Assembly: GCF_017948405.1 (NCBI RefSeq)
Contig: NZ_CP072844.1
Span: 2,046,001-2,110,000 of the forward strand
Direction: 5' to 3'
Source: Psychrosphaera aestuarii
GTDB taxonomy: Bacteria; Pseudomonadota; Gammaproteobacteria; Enterobacterales; Alteromonadaceae
Length of the DNA stretch: 64,000 nt
A model generated the notes under the pieces. It was given only the letters and a program-made list of their open reading frames with translations, was not told where the DNA came from and searched no databases. The position numbers were made by a program, and so were the translations under genes. Below, one piece after another: positions 1 through 10,085 of the stretch. The first letter of the stretch is position 1. The number at the start of each line of letters is the position of its first letter.

Positions 1-17
1 TTCATTTTAAACAACCT

Positions 18-1400
18 TCATCCAAATATCTGATCATGAATACTTGCTACAATCTCTTTGGCATCACTTTGCTTAACCAAAAAACAAATATTATGCTTAC
101 TCGCACCATGGCAGATCATTCTTATTTTGTGTTTACTCAAAGAGCTAAATAAATGGCCGGTGGTGGATTGACTATCATGTTGCGCAGTATGATTTCCAAT
201 AACAGCGATCAGCGATAGTTGTTTTTCGATAGCTACACCACAAAAATCCTCTAATTCAATAATGCAGGCGTGAGGTAGAATATTTTCGTTTTCGTCACTA
301 CCGTTTACGTTATCTAATGTCAAAGCAACGGAAATTTCTGACGTTGTTATTAAATCTACAGACAATTCATACTTTGCCAAAATTGCAAAAACACGTGCTA
401 AAAAACCACTCGCCAATAACATATTAGGGCTTGTTAAGGTTACCAATGTTTGGTTTTCACGTAATGCAATTGCCCGTATACCCGAGGTCGATATTTGATT
501 TGTTAATTTAGTTCCTCCGGCTTCTGGAGATTGACTCGAACCAACAAAGACATCGATTTGGGCACGTATAGCAGGGAGTAATGTTGCCGGGTGTAATACT
601 TTTGCTCCAAATGTCGCAAGTTCGGCGGCCTCATTAAAGCTAATAGTTTTGATTGGTTTTGCATTAGTCACAATTCTCGGGTCTGACGAGTATATTCCCG
701 CGACATCTGTCCATATTTGCAATGTATCTGCACTTACCGCTTCGGCCAATAGTGCCGCCGAAAAGTCGGAACCGCCGCGGCCGAGTGTGGTTGTATTACC
801 AAATTGATCTTGGCCTACAAAGCCCTGTGTAACATACAGATTGTCAGCCAAATGCGGCGACAATTTCACGTCTGTATTTGCCTTTATGGCTTGTAAGTCT
901 GGTCTAGCGTGACTGAAACGACTATCTGTCGCAATAATTTCTCGAGCATCAATACACGATATTTTTACACTAGTTGACTTTGTATTTGCTTGCTCAATCA
1001 GTATTTTAGTGAATATATAACTTGAAAGTCTTTCTCCAAAGGCAAGAATTTCATCTGCTAGCTTTAGGCTATATTGCACTTGGATTTCTTTTGCTAAGTC
1101 TTTAAGTAAGTCCAATTGGTTATCGATATACAATCTGCTTTCGAGCTTATCCGATAACGGTTCAATTATTGAATATTGAACCTGTCTAATATCAGCAATT
1201 AACTGATTTGATTGACTTACGCTTGTTTCACGTGATGCGAGCTCTACGAGCATATTAGTTACACCTGCTGACGCAGAAACAACAACCACTCTGATAGACG
1301 GATTATAAAGCACAATATCTGCGCAGCGTAACATTGCTGCATGATCTTTAAGGCTAGTTCCGCCAAACTTGGCAACAGTTAAAGGTAGGTTTAATGACAT
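18..1400 (-). CDS. lysC: Aspartokinase, lysine-sensitive type (AK III)
   Basis: Phosphorylates L-aspartate, the first step of the lysine/threonine/methionine pathway. The 460-residue protein opens with the kinase motif KFGGTS (residues 11-16), continues with FGERLSS, the GRGGSD glycine-rich motif and TDVAGIYSSDPR, and ends in a regulatory region of the ACT-tandem type. Length is close to E. coli LysC (about 450) and there is no homoserine dehydrogenase domain, so it is the monofunctional form. I chose the ATG at 1400, directly before the conserved N-terminus, over an in-frame start at 1445. A lysine riboswitch lies upstream on the same strand, which supports the lysine-responsive assignment. 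Confidence 0.95.
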   Translation of the reverse strand: MSLNLPLTVAKFGGTSLKDHAAMLRCADIVLYNPSIRVVVVSASAGVTNMLVELASRETSVSQSNQLIADIRQVQYSIIEPLSDKLESRLYIDNQLDLLKDLAKEIQVQYSLKLADEILAFGERLSSYIFTKILIEQANTKSTSVKISCIDAREIIATDSRFSHARPDLQAIKANTDVKLSPHLADNLYVTQGFVGQDQFGNTTTLGRGGSDFSAALLAEAVSADTLQIWTDVAGIYSSDPRIVTNAKPIKTISFNEAAELATFGAKVLHPATLLPAIRAQIDVFVGSSQSPEAGGTKLTNQISTSGIRAIALRENQTLVTLTSPNMLLASGFLARVFAILAKYELSVDLITTSEISVALTLDNVNGSDENENILPHACIIELEDFCGVAIEKQLSLIAVIGNHTAQHDSQSTTGHLFSSLSKHKIRMICHGASKHNICFLVKQSDAKEIVASIHDQIFG

Positions 1401-1481
1401 ACAATTCCCAAATCTAAAAATAAGTTTTGGGGAGGGATCAGGCACAATAAGAGGATAAGTGAAACACTAGTGACTTACTGG

Positions 1482-1643
1482 CCAGAAGCGCTCCACCATT
1501 TCGGTGACAACCGCTAGAAATCAATCTAAACGGCCGAACAACCCTCTTCTCAATAAGTGTTGTCCTCGGCGATATTTCCCTCATAAGTATTCATTAAGGT
1601 TGAGACCTCTCCTACTTATTACCTAAACACCGCACCTCTTCTG
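1482..1643 (-). promoter_or_regulatory. Lysine riboswitch (L box) upstream of lysC
   Basis: Read on the minus strand, the leader contains AGAGGTGCG at the 5' end, GCCGAGG in the middle, and GGTTGTCACC followed by GGTGGAGCGCTTCTGG at the 3' end. These are the conserved blocks of the lysine riboswitch as in the E. coli lysC leader. The closing P1 helix is visible as CAGAAG (minus strand, 1643-1638) pairing with CTTCTG (1487-1482). No clear poly-U terminator follows. Between the aptamer and the lysC start, CCCAAA can pair with the TTTGGG that holds the weak ribosome-binding site, so control may be at translation initiation (inference). Confidence 0.93.
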
Positions 1644-1685
1644 ACGTTGCTTTATGCAACATATCGAACTTTGTCGACGGCGCCA

Positions 1686-1714
1686 CTTTAATAAACTTTA
1701 GAGTAAAAAGTCAA
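1686..1714 (-). promoter_or_regulatory. Candidate sigma70 promoter of lysC
   Basis: On the minus strand TTGACT (1714-1709) is followed by an AT-rich stretch with TATTAA (1693-1688, spacer 15) or TTAAAG (1691-1686, spacer 17). It sits about 45 bases upstream of the riboswitch 5' end, the expected place for its start site. The -10 choice is uncertain. Confidence 0.5.
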
Positions 1715-1789
1715 ATTAAATTAGGTAGATATTTTTCTGCCTTTTGGCACCCGTTCAACAGAATTTTATTTATACAGTTTTAGTCTATT

Positions 1790-2908
1790 TTAAACGCACT
1801 CTAAGCTAATACAGCCAACTGAATAACCAGCACCAAAGCTACACAAAATGCCTTTATCACCAGTAACAAAATCATCTTTATATTTGTGTAATGCCACTAT
1901 CGAACCTGCTGATGCCGTGTTTGCATATTCATCTAAAACTAATGGTGCGTCTAAAAACTCAGGCTCTCTGCCAAGTAATTTTTTAGCGGCAAACAGATTC
2001 ATGTTGATGTTTGCTTGATGTAACCACATGCGTTTAACATCGCTTACTTGCCAGTTATTTTTATCTAAATGACTAGATATTGTTGAAGTTACAATAGGTA
2101 GTAACTCCTTAAAGACTTTTCGCCCTTCTTGATAAAAATAAGCGTTATCTTCTGGTAATTCATCATAACAATGATCAACATAACTATGGTTACATCGAAT
2201 ATTATTTGAGAATTGTGTAATTTGATCGGTTGATACAATACGAAACTGCTGGGCAGATGTTGCAGTTTCTTGCTTTTCTAGAATAACGGCTGTAGCAACA
2301 TCACCAAAAATAAAATGACTATCGCGGTTTGTATAATCGAGTTGCGGGGTAGTAAACTCTGGATTAACGACCAATACACATTTTGCGGTCCCCGCCAACA
2401 GGGCATTATAGGCATTTATAATGGCAAAGGTTGCCGTTGAACAAGCAACATTCATATCAAAAGCGAAACCTGACGCCCCTAGTATTTGTTGTACTTCAAC
2501 CGATAAGGCAGGATAGGCACGTTGCATACTAGAGGAACCAAGGATAACTAAGTCAATGTCAGCTGCATTTTTATTGGCATTGGTTAACGCTTGTTTGGCA
2601 GCCTCTACTGCCATTAAAACCATCTCTGGTGGCTCGTCTGGCAAGTTTTTCTGCATTTTTGGATGCAAGACACTTAGGTCAGTAATACCTTCTTTAACCA
2701 TCGCATAACGCGACTTGATGCCAGATGCCTTTTCAATAAATTCTACACTCGAACGCTTTTTTTCTTCAACCGTTCCAGCTTCGATAGCCAATTTATTTTC
2801 TTCATTAAATTGGTCAGCATATTGATTTAAAACATCCACCAACTCTTGGTTTGATATCTTATGAGGAGGGGTAAATAAACCAGTACCCGAAATAACGATA
2901 GATGACAT
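1790..2908 (-). CDS. 3-oxoacyl-ACP synthase III-like (KAS III/FabH superfamily)
   Basis: A thiolase-fold condensing enzyme of 372 residues. The Cys-His-Asn triad is readable: Cys156 in VACSTATF, His297 in WLHQAN, Asn330 in ANTASAG. Family members join an acyl-CoA or acyl-ACP starter to malonyl-ACP or a related acceptor. It is about 50 residues longer than housekeeping FabH, mainly from an insert around residues 30-95, so it is probably a specialised paralogue and not the essential FabH. The ATG at 2908 has GGAAAG eight bases upstream, better than the in-frame start at 2923. It is not in a fatty-acid cluster, so its substrate cannot be read from context. Confidence 0.82.
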   Translation of the reverse strand: MSSIVISGTGLFTPPHKISNQELVDVLNQYADQFNEENKLAIEAGTVEEKKRSSVEFIEKASGIKSRYAMVKEGITDLSVLHPKMQKNLPDEPPEMVLMAVEAAKQALTNANKNAADIDLVILGSSSMQRAYPALSVEVQQILGASGFAFDMNVACSTATFAIINAYNALLAGTAKCVLVVNPEFTTPQLDYTNRDSHFIFGDVATAVILEKQETATSAQQFRIVSTDQITQFSNNIRCNHSYVDHCYDELPEDNAYFYQEGRKVFKELLPIVTSTISSHLDKNNWQVSDVKRMWLHQANINMNLFAAKKLLGREPEFLDAPLVLDEYANTASAGSIVALHKYKDDFVTGDKGILCSFGAGYSVGCISLECV

Positions 2909-2982
2909 AGTGAGACTTTCCATTTAAGAAATCATAATGTCGTTATTATCTAAGTCTAGTAGCAATAAGGCAAATTTAATTG

Positions 2983-3005
2983 AAAGAGCCTACGTTAGGC
3001 TCTTT
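2983..3005 (-). terminator. Hairpin terminator after kdsA
   Basis: AAAGAGCC and GGCTCTTT pair perfectly (8 bp) around a 7-base loop just past the kdsA stop. The following T-tract on the minus strand is weak (CAATTAAATTT), so it may only attenuate readthrough into the KAS III-like gene. Confidence 0.6.
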
Positions 3006-3019
3006 ACCAGCATCAACAA

Positions 3020-3904
<885 letters not shown>

Positions 3905-3930
3905 TTATCTAAATTATTAGGCATCGACCG

Positions 3931-5172
3931 TTAACTGGCAATAACCTGTAATATTTGTCCACAAAACCAGGCTGCATAAGTGCCAATAGCATAACCTAAC
4001 ACCGCAAGTAACACTCCTACAGGTGCTAATGCCGAGTGAAAGGCTGAGGCAACAATTGGTGCGGATGCGGCTCCGCCAACATTAGCCTGACTACCCACCG
4101 CCATGTAAAACAGTGGCGCTTTAATCAGCTTAGCGACGCTCAACATTAACGTCGCGTGAATAACCATCCAAATCGCTCCTAGCAAAAAGTATAGAGGACT
4201 TTCAAAAATGGCCAAAACATCCATCTTTAAGCCTATTGCTGCGATTAAAAAATACAAAAATGCCGAACCAACCTTTGATGCCCCAACCGCTTCTATTTTT
4301 CGTAATCGCGTAAAAGACAGAGCGATACCCATGGCACTTGCACTCACAATCATCCAGAAAAATTTACTGTGAAAACTTAATTCTTTACTGTCTGGGTAAT
4401 GTTCCATCATAAATGGTGTGACGACATCGGAAAAAATATGAGCAACGCCAGTAACTCCAAAGCCCACTGCGCAGATAATCATTAAATCATCCAGATGTGG
4501 AATTCTTGCGTGCCTCTTTTGAAACTCTAAAACGCTAGCCTTGAGGTTTTCCAATGCACTGGTATCAGCACCCGTTTTTTCATCGATCGCTTTTGCATTA
4601 CCCGCCAGTAACAGTAAAACCGCCATCCATATATTCGCCATAATAATATCGACGGCAATCATGGAAGAGAATATAGTGTCACCTACTTCATAAATCTCTT
4701 TCATAGCGGCTTGGTTAGCACCGCCACCAATCCAACTTCCTGCAACGGTCGTCATCCCTCGCCAAACATCTTGAGGACCATTGTTGCCAAGTAATTCAGG
4801 ATAGAAGAACGACAGAATGAGCAGTGCAATTGGACCACCAATAACAATCCCAACAGTACCAGTAAGAAACAGAATAATCGCCTTTGGTCCGAGTTTAAGT
4901 ATACCCGGTAAATCGACACTTACGGTTAGTAAAACTATACAAGCAGGAAGTAAAAAACGTGATGCAACATAATAAATGTTGTTTGCTGCGTCGGTACTAA
5001 CTAAACCAGCAGAATTAAAAATAGAAGGTATAAAATAACACAGTAATAAAGCAGGGACATACTTATAGAATGATTGGAACTTAGGGTTCGAGCTCCTACT
5101 TGTATAAAATACCGCACCCAAAATTAATGCTAACAACCCCAACAAAGTGGCTTCATTTGTTATTATTGGCAT
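3931..5172 (-). CDS. DUF819 family integral membrane protein
   Basis: A 413-residue polytopic membrane protein, almost continuous hydrophobic helices apart from a hydrophilic loop around residues 195-230. The glycine-rich segment TVAGSWIGGGANQAAM and the C-terminal GSQANVGGAASAPIVASAF are typical of DUF819 (YjcL-like) proteins, a family of presumed transporters or permeases with no settled substrate. It sits between sirB1 and kdsA on the same strand, 41 bases before kdsA and 62 after sirB1, so it is probably cotranscribed. This position is an insertion relative to the common sirB1-kdsA order. Confidence 0.85.
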   Translation of the reverse strand: MPIITNEATLLGLLALILGAVFYTSRSSNPKFQSFYKYVPALLLCYFIPSIFNSAGLVSTDAANNIYYVASRFLLPACIVLLTVSVDLPGILKLGPKAIILFLTGTVGIVIGGPIALLILSFFYPELLGNNGPQDVWRGMTTVAGSWIGGGANQAAMKEIYEVGDTIFSSMIAVDIIMANIWMAVLLLLAGNAKAIDEKTGADTSALENLKASVLEFQKRHARIPHLDDLMIICAVGFGVTGVAHIFSDVVTPFMMEHYPDSKELSFHSKFFWMIVSASAMGIALSFTRLRKIEAVGASKVGSAFLYFLIAAIGLKMDVLAIFESPLYFLLGAIWMVIHATLMLSVAKLIKAPLFYMAVGSQANVGGAASAPIVASAFHSALAPVGVLLAVLGYAIGTYAAWFCGQILQVIAS

Positions 5173-5234
5173 TGAGATTATTCCTTATTATAATTTGGAT
5201 GCAAGGCTCAAACTACCGAAACTGACATACCTTA

Positions 5235-6038
5235 CTAATGTATCGTATGAATTGGCAGTACTTGTTCTTCTAATTGAGACCTAAAAAAGGCTGCCATAGG
5301 ATCATTTGGGCATGCTTTTAAAAAGTATTTGATATCGTCTGTTGCGGCTTGATCGCAATCTAATTGTTGTAACACTATCCCTCTATCTCTTCTTTCATAA
5401 GGATCCTCAGGTAAAATAGCCATCAGTGTTTCAACACACAACAAGGCTTCCTCATAGAAACCCTCTGCCAATAAACATAGCTTCTGTTCACTCACAATTT
5501 CTTTAATTAACTCTTCACTATCAATAGGTTTGGCAAATACAGCTAAACCGTTTAGCATGCTTTCATTCATATCATCGCTAGTAATAATGTACTCCGTCGC
5601 GCCTGACATGGAATCAATAACAATAAGCTCGGAATTACTCAGTTTTACAACCAAGGCGATATCATCTTGCAGCTCTGCGATGAACGAGTTGAAGCCTAAT
5701 TCTCTCAAGAGGTAATCCATCACTATCGCTAAGCTTAGGTGATTACCAGTTCGAGATTCTACACAATAGCTCACAGAGCCTAAGGCTGACTCCGGCAAAT
5801 CTTGTAAACCTGGACCAGAAAAGGCTAACTCATCAAAAATACTGTCTATCACGTCATACAGCTCTTTCTGAGTTGGCTCTTCAGACACCTGATATCTAGA
5901 CAAATGAGTCACCATTTCATCCAACGTTTGTTCTAACGCCGTTTTTGAATAGCTAGTTTGCCAGTTTTCTTCAAGTTCAATAAGCTCAAGCAACAAACAC
6001 TGACCGTATGCGCTTTTTCTAAACCAATTTGCTGACAT
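5235..6038 (-). CDS. sirB1: SirB1 family transglutaminase-like/TPR protein
   Basis: A 267-residue soluble protein. The first two thirds match the transglutaminase-like SirB1 domain (segment YCVESRTGNHLSLAIVMDYLLRELGF), and the last ~80 residues (EQKLCLLAEGFYEEALLCVETLMAILPEDPYERRDRG, split across two helix pairs) look like TPR units. Its molecular function is not established; the family is nearly always found between prmC and kdsA, as here. It follows sirB2 by 30 bases. Identification rests on position and domain look together. Confidence 0.8.
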   Translation of the reverse strand: MSANWFRKSAYGQCLLLELIELEENWQTSYSKTALEQTLDEMVTHLSRYQVSEEPTQKELYDVIDSIFDELAFSGPGLQDLPESALGSVSYCVESRTGNHLSLAIVMDYLLRELGFNSFIAELQDDIALVVKLSNSELIVIDSMSGATEYIITSDDMNESMLNGLAVFAKPIDSEELIKEIVSEQKLCLLAEGFYEEALLCVETLMAILPEDPYERRDRGIVLQQLDCDQAATDDIKYFLKACPNDPMAAFFRSQLEEQVLPIHTIH

Positions 6039-6068
6039 ATTCTCTCTTACTACACTTAAATTGAAAGG

Positions 6069-6428
6069 TTATGCCAACTTATGAATTGCCATAAATGCGG
6101 CCATTATCAGACTGACCGATGCACCAGTTAACATGGCTATTGCACGTTGTTTATTTGTTGCTTTGATTGCAAGCGCAGCAAATACGATATAAGCAATGAC
6201 AAATAGGACTTTTATGGTGAGCCAGTTTTGCATAATTGGGTACTGTTGAATCACAATGCATAAACCAATGGCCGTCGCGATAAGTAACGTATCAATGATA
6301 TGAGGTAGGATTTTTAAAACTTTTGGTAAAGACTGACCTGCAATTTGTACTTTATAAAAGCGAAAATAAAACAAAACAACGCTTAATAAAATAAACGTCA
6401 AATGAGCGTGTTTTAAAGCGATATACAT
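6069..6428 (-). CDS. sirB2: SirB2 family inner-membrane protein
   Basis: A 119-residue protein with four predicted membrane helices, beginning MYIALKHAHLTFILLSVVLF and containing FRFYKVQIAGQ, both characteristic of the SirB family (length about 120-130). Its biochemical role is unknown. It lies in the conserved order prmC ... sirB2-sirB1 ... kdsA, although in this genome an HD-GYP regulator has come between prmC and sirB2. Confidence 0.85.
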   Translation of the reverse strand: MYIALKHAHLTFILLSVVLFYFRFYKVQIAGQSLPKVLKILPHIIDTLLIATAIGLCIVIQQYPIMQNWLTIKVLFVIAYIVFAALAIKATNKQRAIAMLTGASVSLIMAAFMAIHKLA

Positions 6429-6513
6429 CTTAAACCCTTAAATAAATTTTATAATTATAAAGCGCGTACTTTGTTGAGTAAGCGATAGTAACAAATTTAT
6501 TTAATTTTATCTG

Positions 6514-8064
6514 CTAGCTTTTGTAAACACGTTCAAATTCTTGATCATTTTCTAAAACCAGTTTGATAAGCTCCGGGTCAAACTGCTTTGACGATTCCAA
6601 TTTAAGATACTGGATGGCCTTCTCGTGTGACCAAGCCTCTTTATATATTAAGGCACTTCTTAACGACTCATATACATTAGCCACTTTAACTATTCTTGCA
6701 AATAAATGGATGCTCTTGCCTTTGATAGCTTGCGGGTAACCCGTACCATCCCAATTTTCATTATGTTGATAAGCAACAATAGCAGCATATTGAATAATTT
6801 CACTTTTAGAGCCATCTAATATTTCTAAGCCTCTTATTGGACACTGCTTAACCTTTTCCCATTCAATTTCGTCAAGGTCATATTCTTTTTTTAGCAATTC
6901 ATTCGATAAGGAAATCTTACCGATATCGTGCAAGGGAGCGGCTTTTTTTAACATTTCCAGCTCAGAGTCACCTAAGCCAAACCATTCGCCTAACATGGTT
7001 GATAACTGCGTGACTCTTCGGATATGACCACTTGAATCATTTAAGCGTTTCTCAACGGCCCCACCTAATCGCTCGAGCAATTCAGTTTGTGACGAATCAA
7101 GTTCAACTTTAAGTTGAATACTCTCGTATGCAATTTGTACATTCTTTGCAAACAATTCAACGAGATCTTTTTGACTTTCGGAAATGTCTGAGGGTAAACC
7201 AGATACAAACAACAATGAGTTAGTGGAGTAACGACTGTGACAATAAGCGATTAAGTAGTTGTCTTGATATACGATCGATCTTGATGTGATCGCTTGTTTA
7301 AAAGCGTTGTTAAGGTTATTGTCTTTAACAACGCCTAGCTCTGAAACTAACAAGCCCACTTTATCCGCAAACTGCCCTTGCGCTGCTATTACTTTTAAAT
7401 CATGTTCTTTTTTTCTAGCTGTGCAATTAACCATAAAACTATCAGTGGCGTATATAGCTTGCTCTTCGCCACAGCCTAATACTGAGGTTAATTGCTGCAT
7501 AACACCCTCAATAAACTGATCCATCGAATGAACATTGAAAATATCTGCGGATGCCGATATTATTTTTCGAAGACCGTCATGACTTTTCTCTAACGCTCGG
7601 ATATCTCTATATGACCGTAAACCAGACAACACTACGGTAAATAATTTTTGAGCCGTTAGTTCTGTTTTTGATTTGTAATCGTTTATGTCGTAATTAACAA
7701 TAACTTGCTTTTCTGGTGCCTGACCTGGTTGGCCGGTTCGAAGGATTATACGGACTTTATGATTATTTAATTCGTTACGAATGTAGTTAGCGACATTTAA
7801 ACCTGCGTCATCCGTTTCCATTACCACGTCTAATAAAACAATGGCGATGTCATTGTGCTGGTTAATAATTTCTTTTGCTTCAGCACCACTATAGGCGCTA
7901 ATAAACTCAATGCTTTTATCTTGAAAAACAAAATCACTCAGCGCAAGCTTGGTTACCGCATGAACTTCAGGTTCATCATCAACGATTAGTACTTTCCAAC
8001 AACCAATTGTTTTTACTGACTCAACTTCTGGTGCATCACCTGCAAACAAAAAATCATCAACCAT
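6514..8064 (-). CDS. Response regulator with REC, DUF3369-like and HD-GYP domains
   Basis: A 516-residue cytosolic signalling protein. The N-terminal receiver domain (about residues 22-150) has acidic residues DD29-30 and the phospho-acceptor Asp79 in VLLDVVM. The middle (about 160-325) resembles the DUF3369 sensor domain that often follows such receivers. The C-terminus is an HD-GYP phosphodiesterase with APLHDIGKISL, HNENWDGTGYP and further metal-ligand motifs, so c-di-GMP hydrolysis is the likely output. No cognate kinase is adjacent. It sits between prmC and sirB2, an unusual place, with 85 bases to sirB2 and 81 to prmC. Confidence 0.9.
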   Translation of the reverse strand: MVDDFLFAGDAPEVESVKTIGCWKVLIVDDEPEVHAVTKLALSDFVFQDKSIEFISAYSGAEAKEIINQHNDIAIVLLDVVMETDDAGLNVANYIRNELNNHKVRIILRTGQPGQAPEKQVIVNYDINDYKSKTELTAQKLFTVVLSGLRSYRDIRALEKSHDGLRKIISASADIFNVHSMDQFIEGVMQQLTSVLGCGEEQAIYATDSFMVNCTARKKEHDLKVIAAQGQFADKVGLLVSELGVVKDNNLNNAFKQAITSRSIVYQDNYLIAYCHSRYSTNSLLFVSGLPSDISESQKDLVELFAKNVQIAYESIQLKVELDSSQTELLERLGGAVEKRLNDSSGHIRRVTQLSTMLGEWFGLGDSELEMLKKAAPLHDIGKISLSNELLKKEYDLDEIEWEKVKQCPIRGLEILDGSKSEIIQYAAIVAYQHNENWDGTGYPQAIKGKSIHLFARIVKVANVYESLRSALIYKEAWSHEKAIQYLKLESSKQFDPELIKLVLENDQEFERVYKS

Positions 8065-8145
8065 GATAACAGACTCCGTTTAATCTTAATGGTCAACCAC
8101 GATGCGTACATAGCACCTGTATAGATAATAGACTAAACGCAAACT

Positions 8146-9000
8146 TTAAAAATAGCCAATTGTTATGCGATCATTTTGACCCAAATCAACAAATGTCTTT
8201 ATGTTTTTAAACAGGTTTTTATTAAAAGCCTGTCGTACTATAGCGCCTTGGTCGTAACCATGCTCAACAGCTAGAAGCCCTGGCGAGGTTAAGTATTTAG
8301 GAGCGTTTGCAATAATATGCTCTAGGTCTGCGGTACCAGACGCCTCAGCAACAAGCGCACTTTTAGGCTCAAACTGCACATCACCTTCAGATAAATGTGG
8401 ATCTGTTGGATCAATATAAGGTGGATTACTCACTATAACAGCGTATTTTTCAGAGCCTACATTAGAAAACCAATCACTTTGTATGAACTGACAATTTTCA
8501 ACTTTATTTCGTTGCGCATTTCGACGCGCTAAATTAACTGCGTCGTGATTAAAGTCGGCACCAAGCCAGCTCATCGATGGTAATTCGCTAGCCAAAGCCA
8601 AAGCAATTGCGCCTGTGCCCGTTCCTAAGTCTAATCCTCTACTCTGATCGGTAATATTTAGGTTGTTAATTGATTCTAAAACAACTTCAACTAAGGTTTC
8701 AGTATCCGGGCGTGGAATTAGAGTGCTGTTATTAACTTCTAAGTCTAATGTCCAAAAGTCTCGGTGACCTATGATATGGGCAACAGGTCGTCCTTTTGCT
8801 CTCTCAGCAACTAATTCAAAGAAGGCTGAATATTGAACGTCATCTAGAGTTCTATCTGGCCAAGTAAACAAATATGACTTTGGTTTATTTAAAATATGTA
8901 GGAGCAACAACTCAGCATCTAGCTTTGCTGAGTCTGAGATCACTTGGAGAGAATCGGCGGCCAGTTGAATAGCCGCCTCTATTGTAACTAGCTTTGTCAC
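8146..9000 (-). CDS. prmC: Peptide chain release factor N5-glutamine methyltransferase
   Basis: Methylates the glutamine of the GGQ motif of release factors 1 and 2. The protein (284 residues) has an N-terminal helical domain that binds the release factor, the SAM-binding motif GLDLGTGTG (residues 122-130) and the catalytic NPPY (192-195). The start is GTG; its G is the last base of the prfA TAG stop, so the two genes overlap by one base and are probably translationally coupled. Enzyme and substrate are thus made from one operon. Confidence 0.96.
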   Translation of the reverse strand: MTKLVTIEAAIQLAADSLQVISDSAKLDAELLLLHILNKPKSYLFTWPDRTLDDVQYSAFFELVAERAKGRPVAHIIGHRDFWTLDLEVNNSTLIPRPDTETLVEVVLESINNLNITDQSRGLDLGTGTGAIALALASELPSMSWLGADFNHDAVNLARRNAQRNKVENCQFIQSDWFSNVGSEKYAVIVSNPPYIDPTDPHLSEGDVQFEPKSALVAEASGTADLEHIIANAPKYLTSPGLLAVEHGYDQGAIVRQAFNKNLFKNIKTFVDLGQNDRITIGYF

Positions 9001-10085
9001 TACTCTTCTGACATCGACGCTAGTAGGTCTGCTTGATATTCAGTCATTAATGGCTGAAGTACACAATCAAGATCGCCCTCAATGATTTCGTTTAGCTTAT
9101 ACAGAGTTAAATTTATACGATGCTCTGATAAACGCCCTTGTGGAAAATTGTAGGTACGAACACGTTCTGAACGATCGCCACTGGCAACTAAATTACGACG
9201 CATACTCGTTTCTTCAGCATTGCGTTTTTCATCTTCAGCGGCTTGGATTCGTGCACTCAACACCGACATAGCTTTAGCTTTGTTTTTATGCTGTGAACGC
9301 TCATCTTGGCATTCAACTACAATGCCTGTTGGTAAGTGGGTAATGCGAACTGCAGAGTCAGTTTTGTTAACATGCTGACCACCTGCACCTGATGCTCTGT
9401 AGGTATCAATTTTTAAATCTGCGGTGTTTATTTCAATCGCTTCGGCTTCTGGTATTTCTGGCATTACTACTACAGTACAAGCTGAAGTGTGAACGCGCCC
9501 TTGCGACTCGGTTTCAGGCACACGCTGCACTCGATGTCCACCTGACTCAAACTTCATCGTTCCATAAACATCGTTGCCAGTAAAATGAGCGACGATCTCT
9601 TTATATCCGCCATGTTCACCTTCGTTAGAGCTCATAACTTCAACTTTCCAGCGCTTTGATTCAGCATAGCGACTATACATACGGAATAAGTCGCCCGCAA
9701 AAATGGCAGCCTCATCACCGCCGGCACCGGCACGTATTTCTACGAAGCAGTTATTGGAGTCATTAGGATCTTTTGGCAGCATAAGTACTTGAAGCTCATC
9801 TTCAAGTCGCTCAATTTCTTTTTTGGCAAGTTTGATTTCTTCATTCGCCATTTCTCGCATTTCAGCATCATCTTCTTCCAGCATTAATTTTGCTTCTTCT
9901 AAGTCGCTAACAGCTGACTGAAATTGCGTAAATGCTTTAGTAACGTCTTCTAGATCAGAGTACTCTTTAGACAAGGCTCTAAAACGCTCTTGATCTGAAA
10001 TTACACTTGGGTCGCTAAGTAATGCTTGAACTTCTTCATAACGCTCTACTAGGCCTTCAAGTTTTCTTTCTATTGATTCTTTCAT
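9000..10085 (-). CDS. prfA: Peptide chain release factor 1
   Basis: Recognises UAA and UAG stop codons and triggers peptide release on the ribosome. The 361-residue protein carries the codon-recognition PET tripeptide (residues 190-192, the PxT motif of RF1) and the universally conserved GGQ (235-237), the PrmC target. It overlaps hemA by four bases (ATGA) and prmC by one base, so hemA-prfA-prmC is a tight operon. Because RF1 reads UAG, it is the factor that would compete at the amber codon in the cyclase gene near 57.57 kb. Confidence 0.97.
   Translation of the reverse strand: MKESIERKLEGLVERYEEVQALLSDPSVISDQERFRALSKEYSDLEDVTKAFTQFQSAVSDLEEAKLMLEEDDAEMREMANEEIKLAKKEIERLEDELQVLMLPKDPNDSNNCFVEIRAGAGGDEAAIFAGDLFRMYSRYAESKRWKVEVMSSNEGEHGGYKEIVAHFTGNDVYGTMKFESGGHRVQRVPETESQGRVHTSACTVVVMPEIPEAEAIEINTADLKIDTYRASGAGGQHVNKTDSAVRITHLPTGIVVECQDERSQHKNKAKAMSVLSARIQAAEDEKRNAEETSMRRNLVASGDRSERVRTYNFPQGRLSEHRINLTLYKLNEIIEGDLDCVLQPLMTEYQADLLASMSEE

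Noticed and set aside
9392-9583. Open frames antisense to prfA, miaB, prs and other core genes
   Set aside because: They lie opposite strongly conserved genes, have no ribosome-binding sites and low-complexity or odd composition; shadows.
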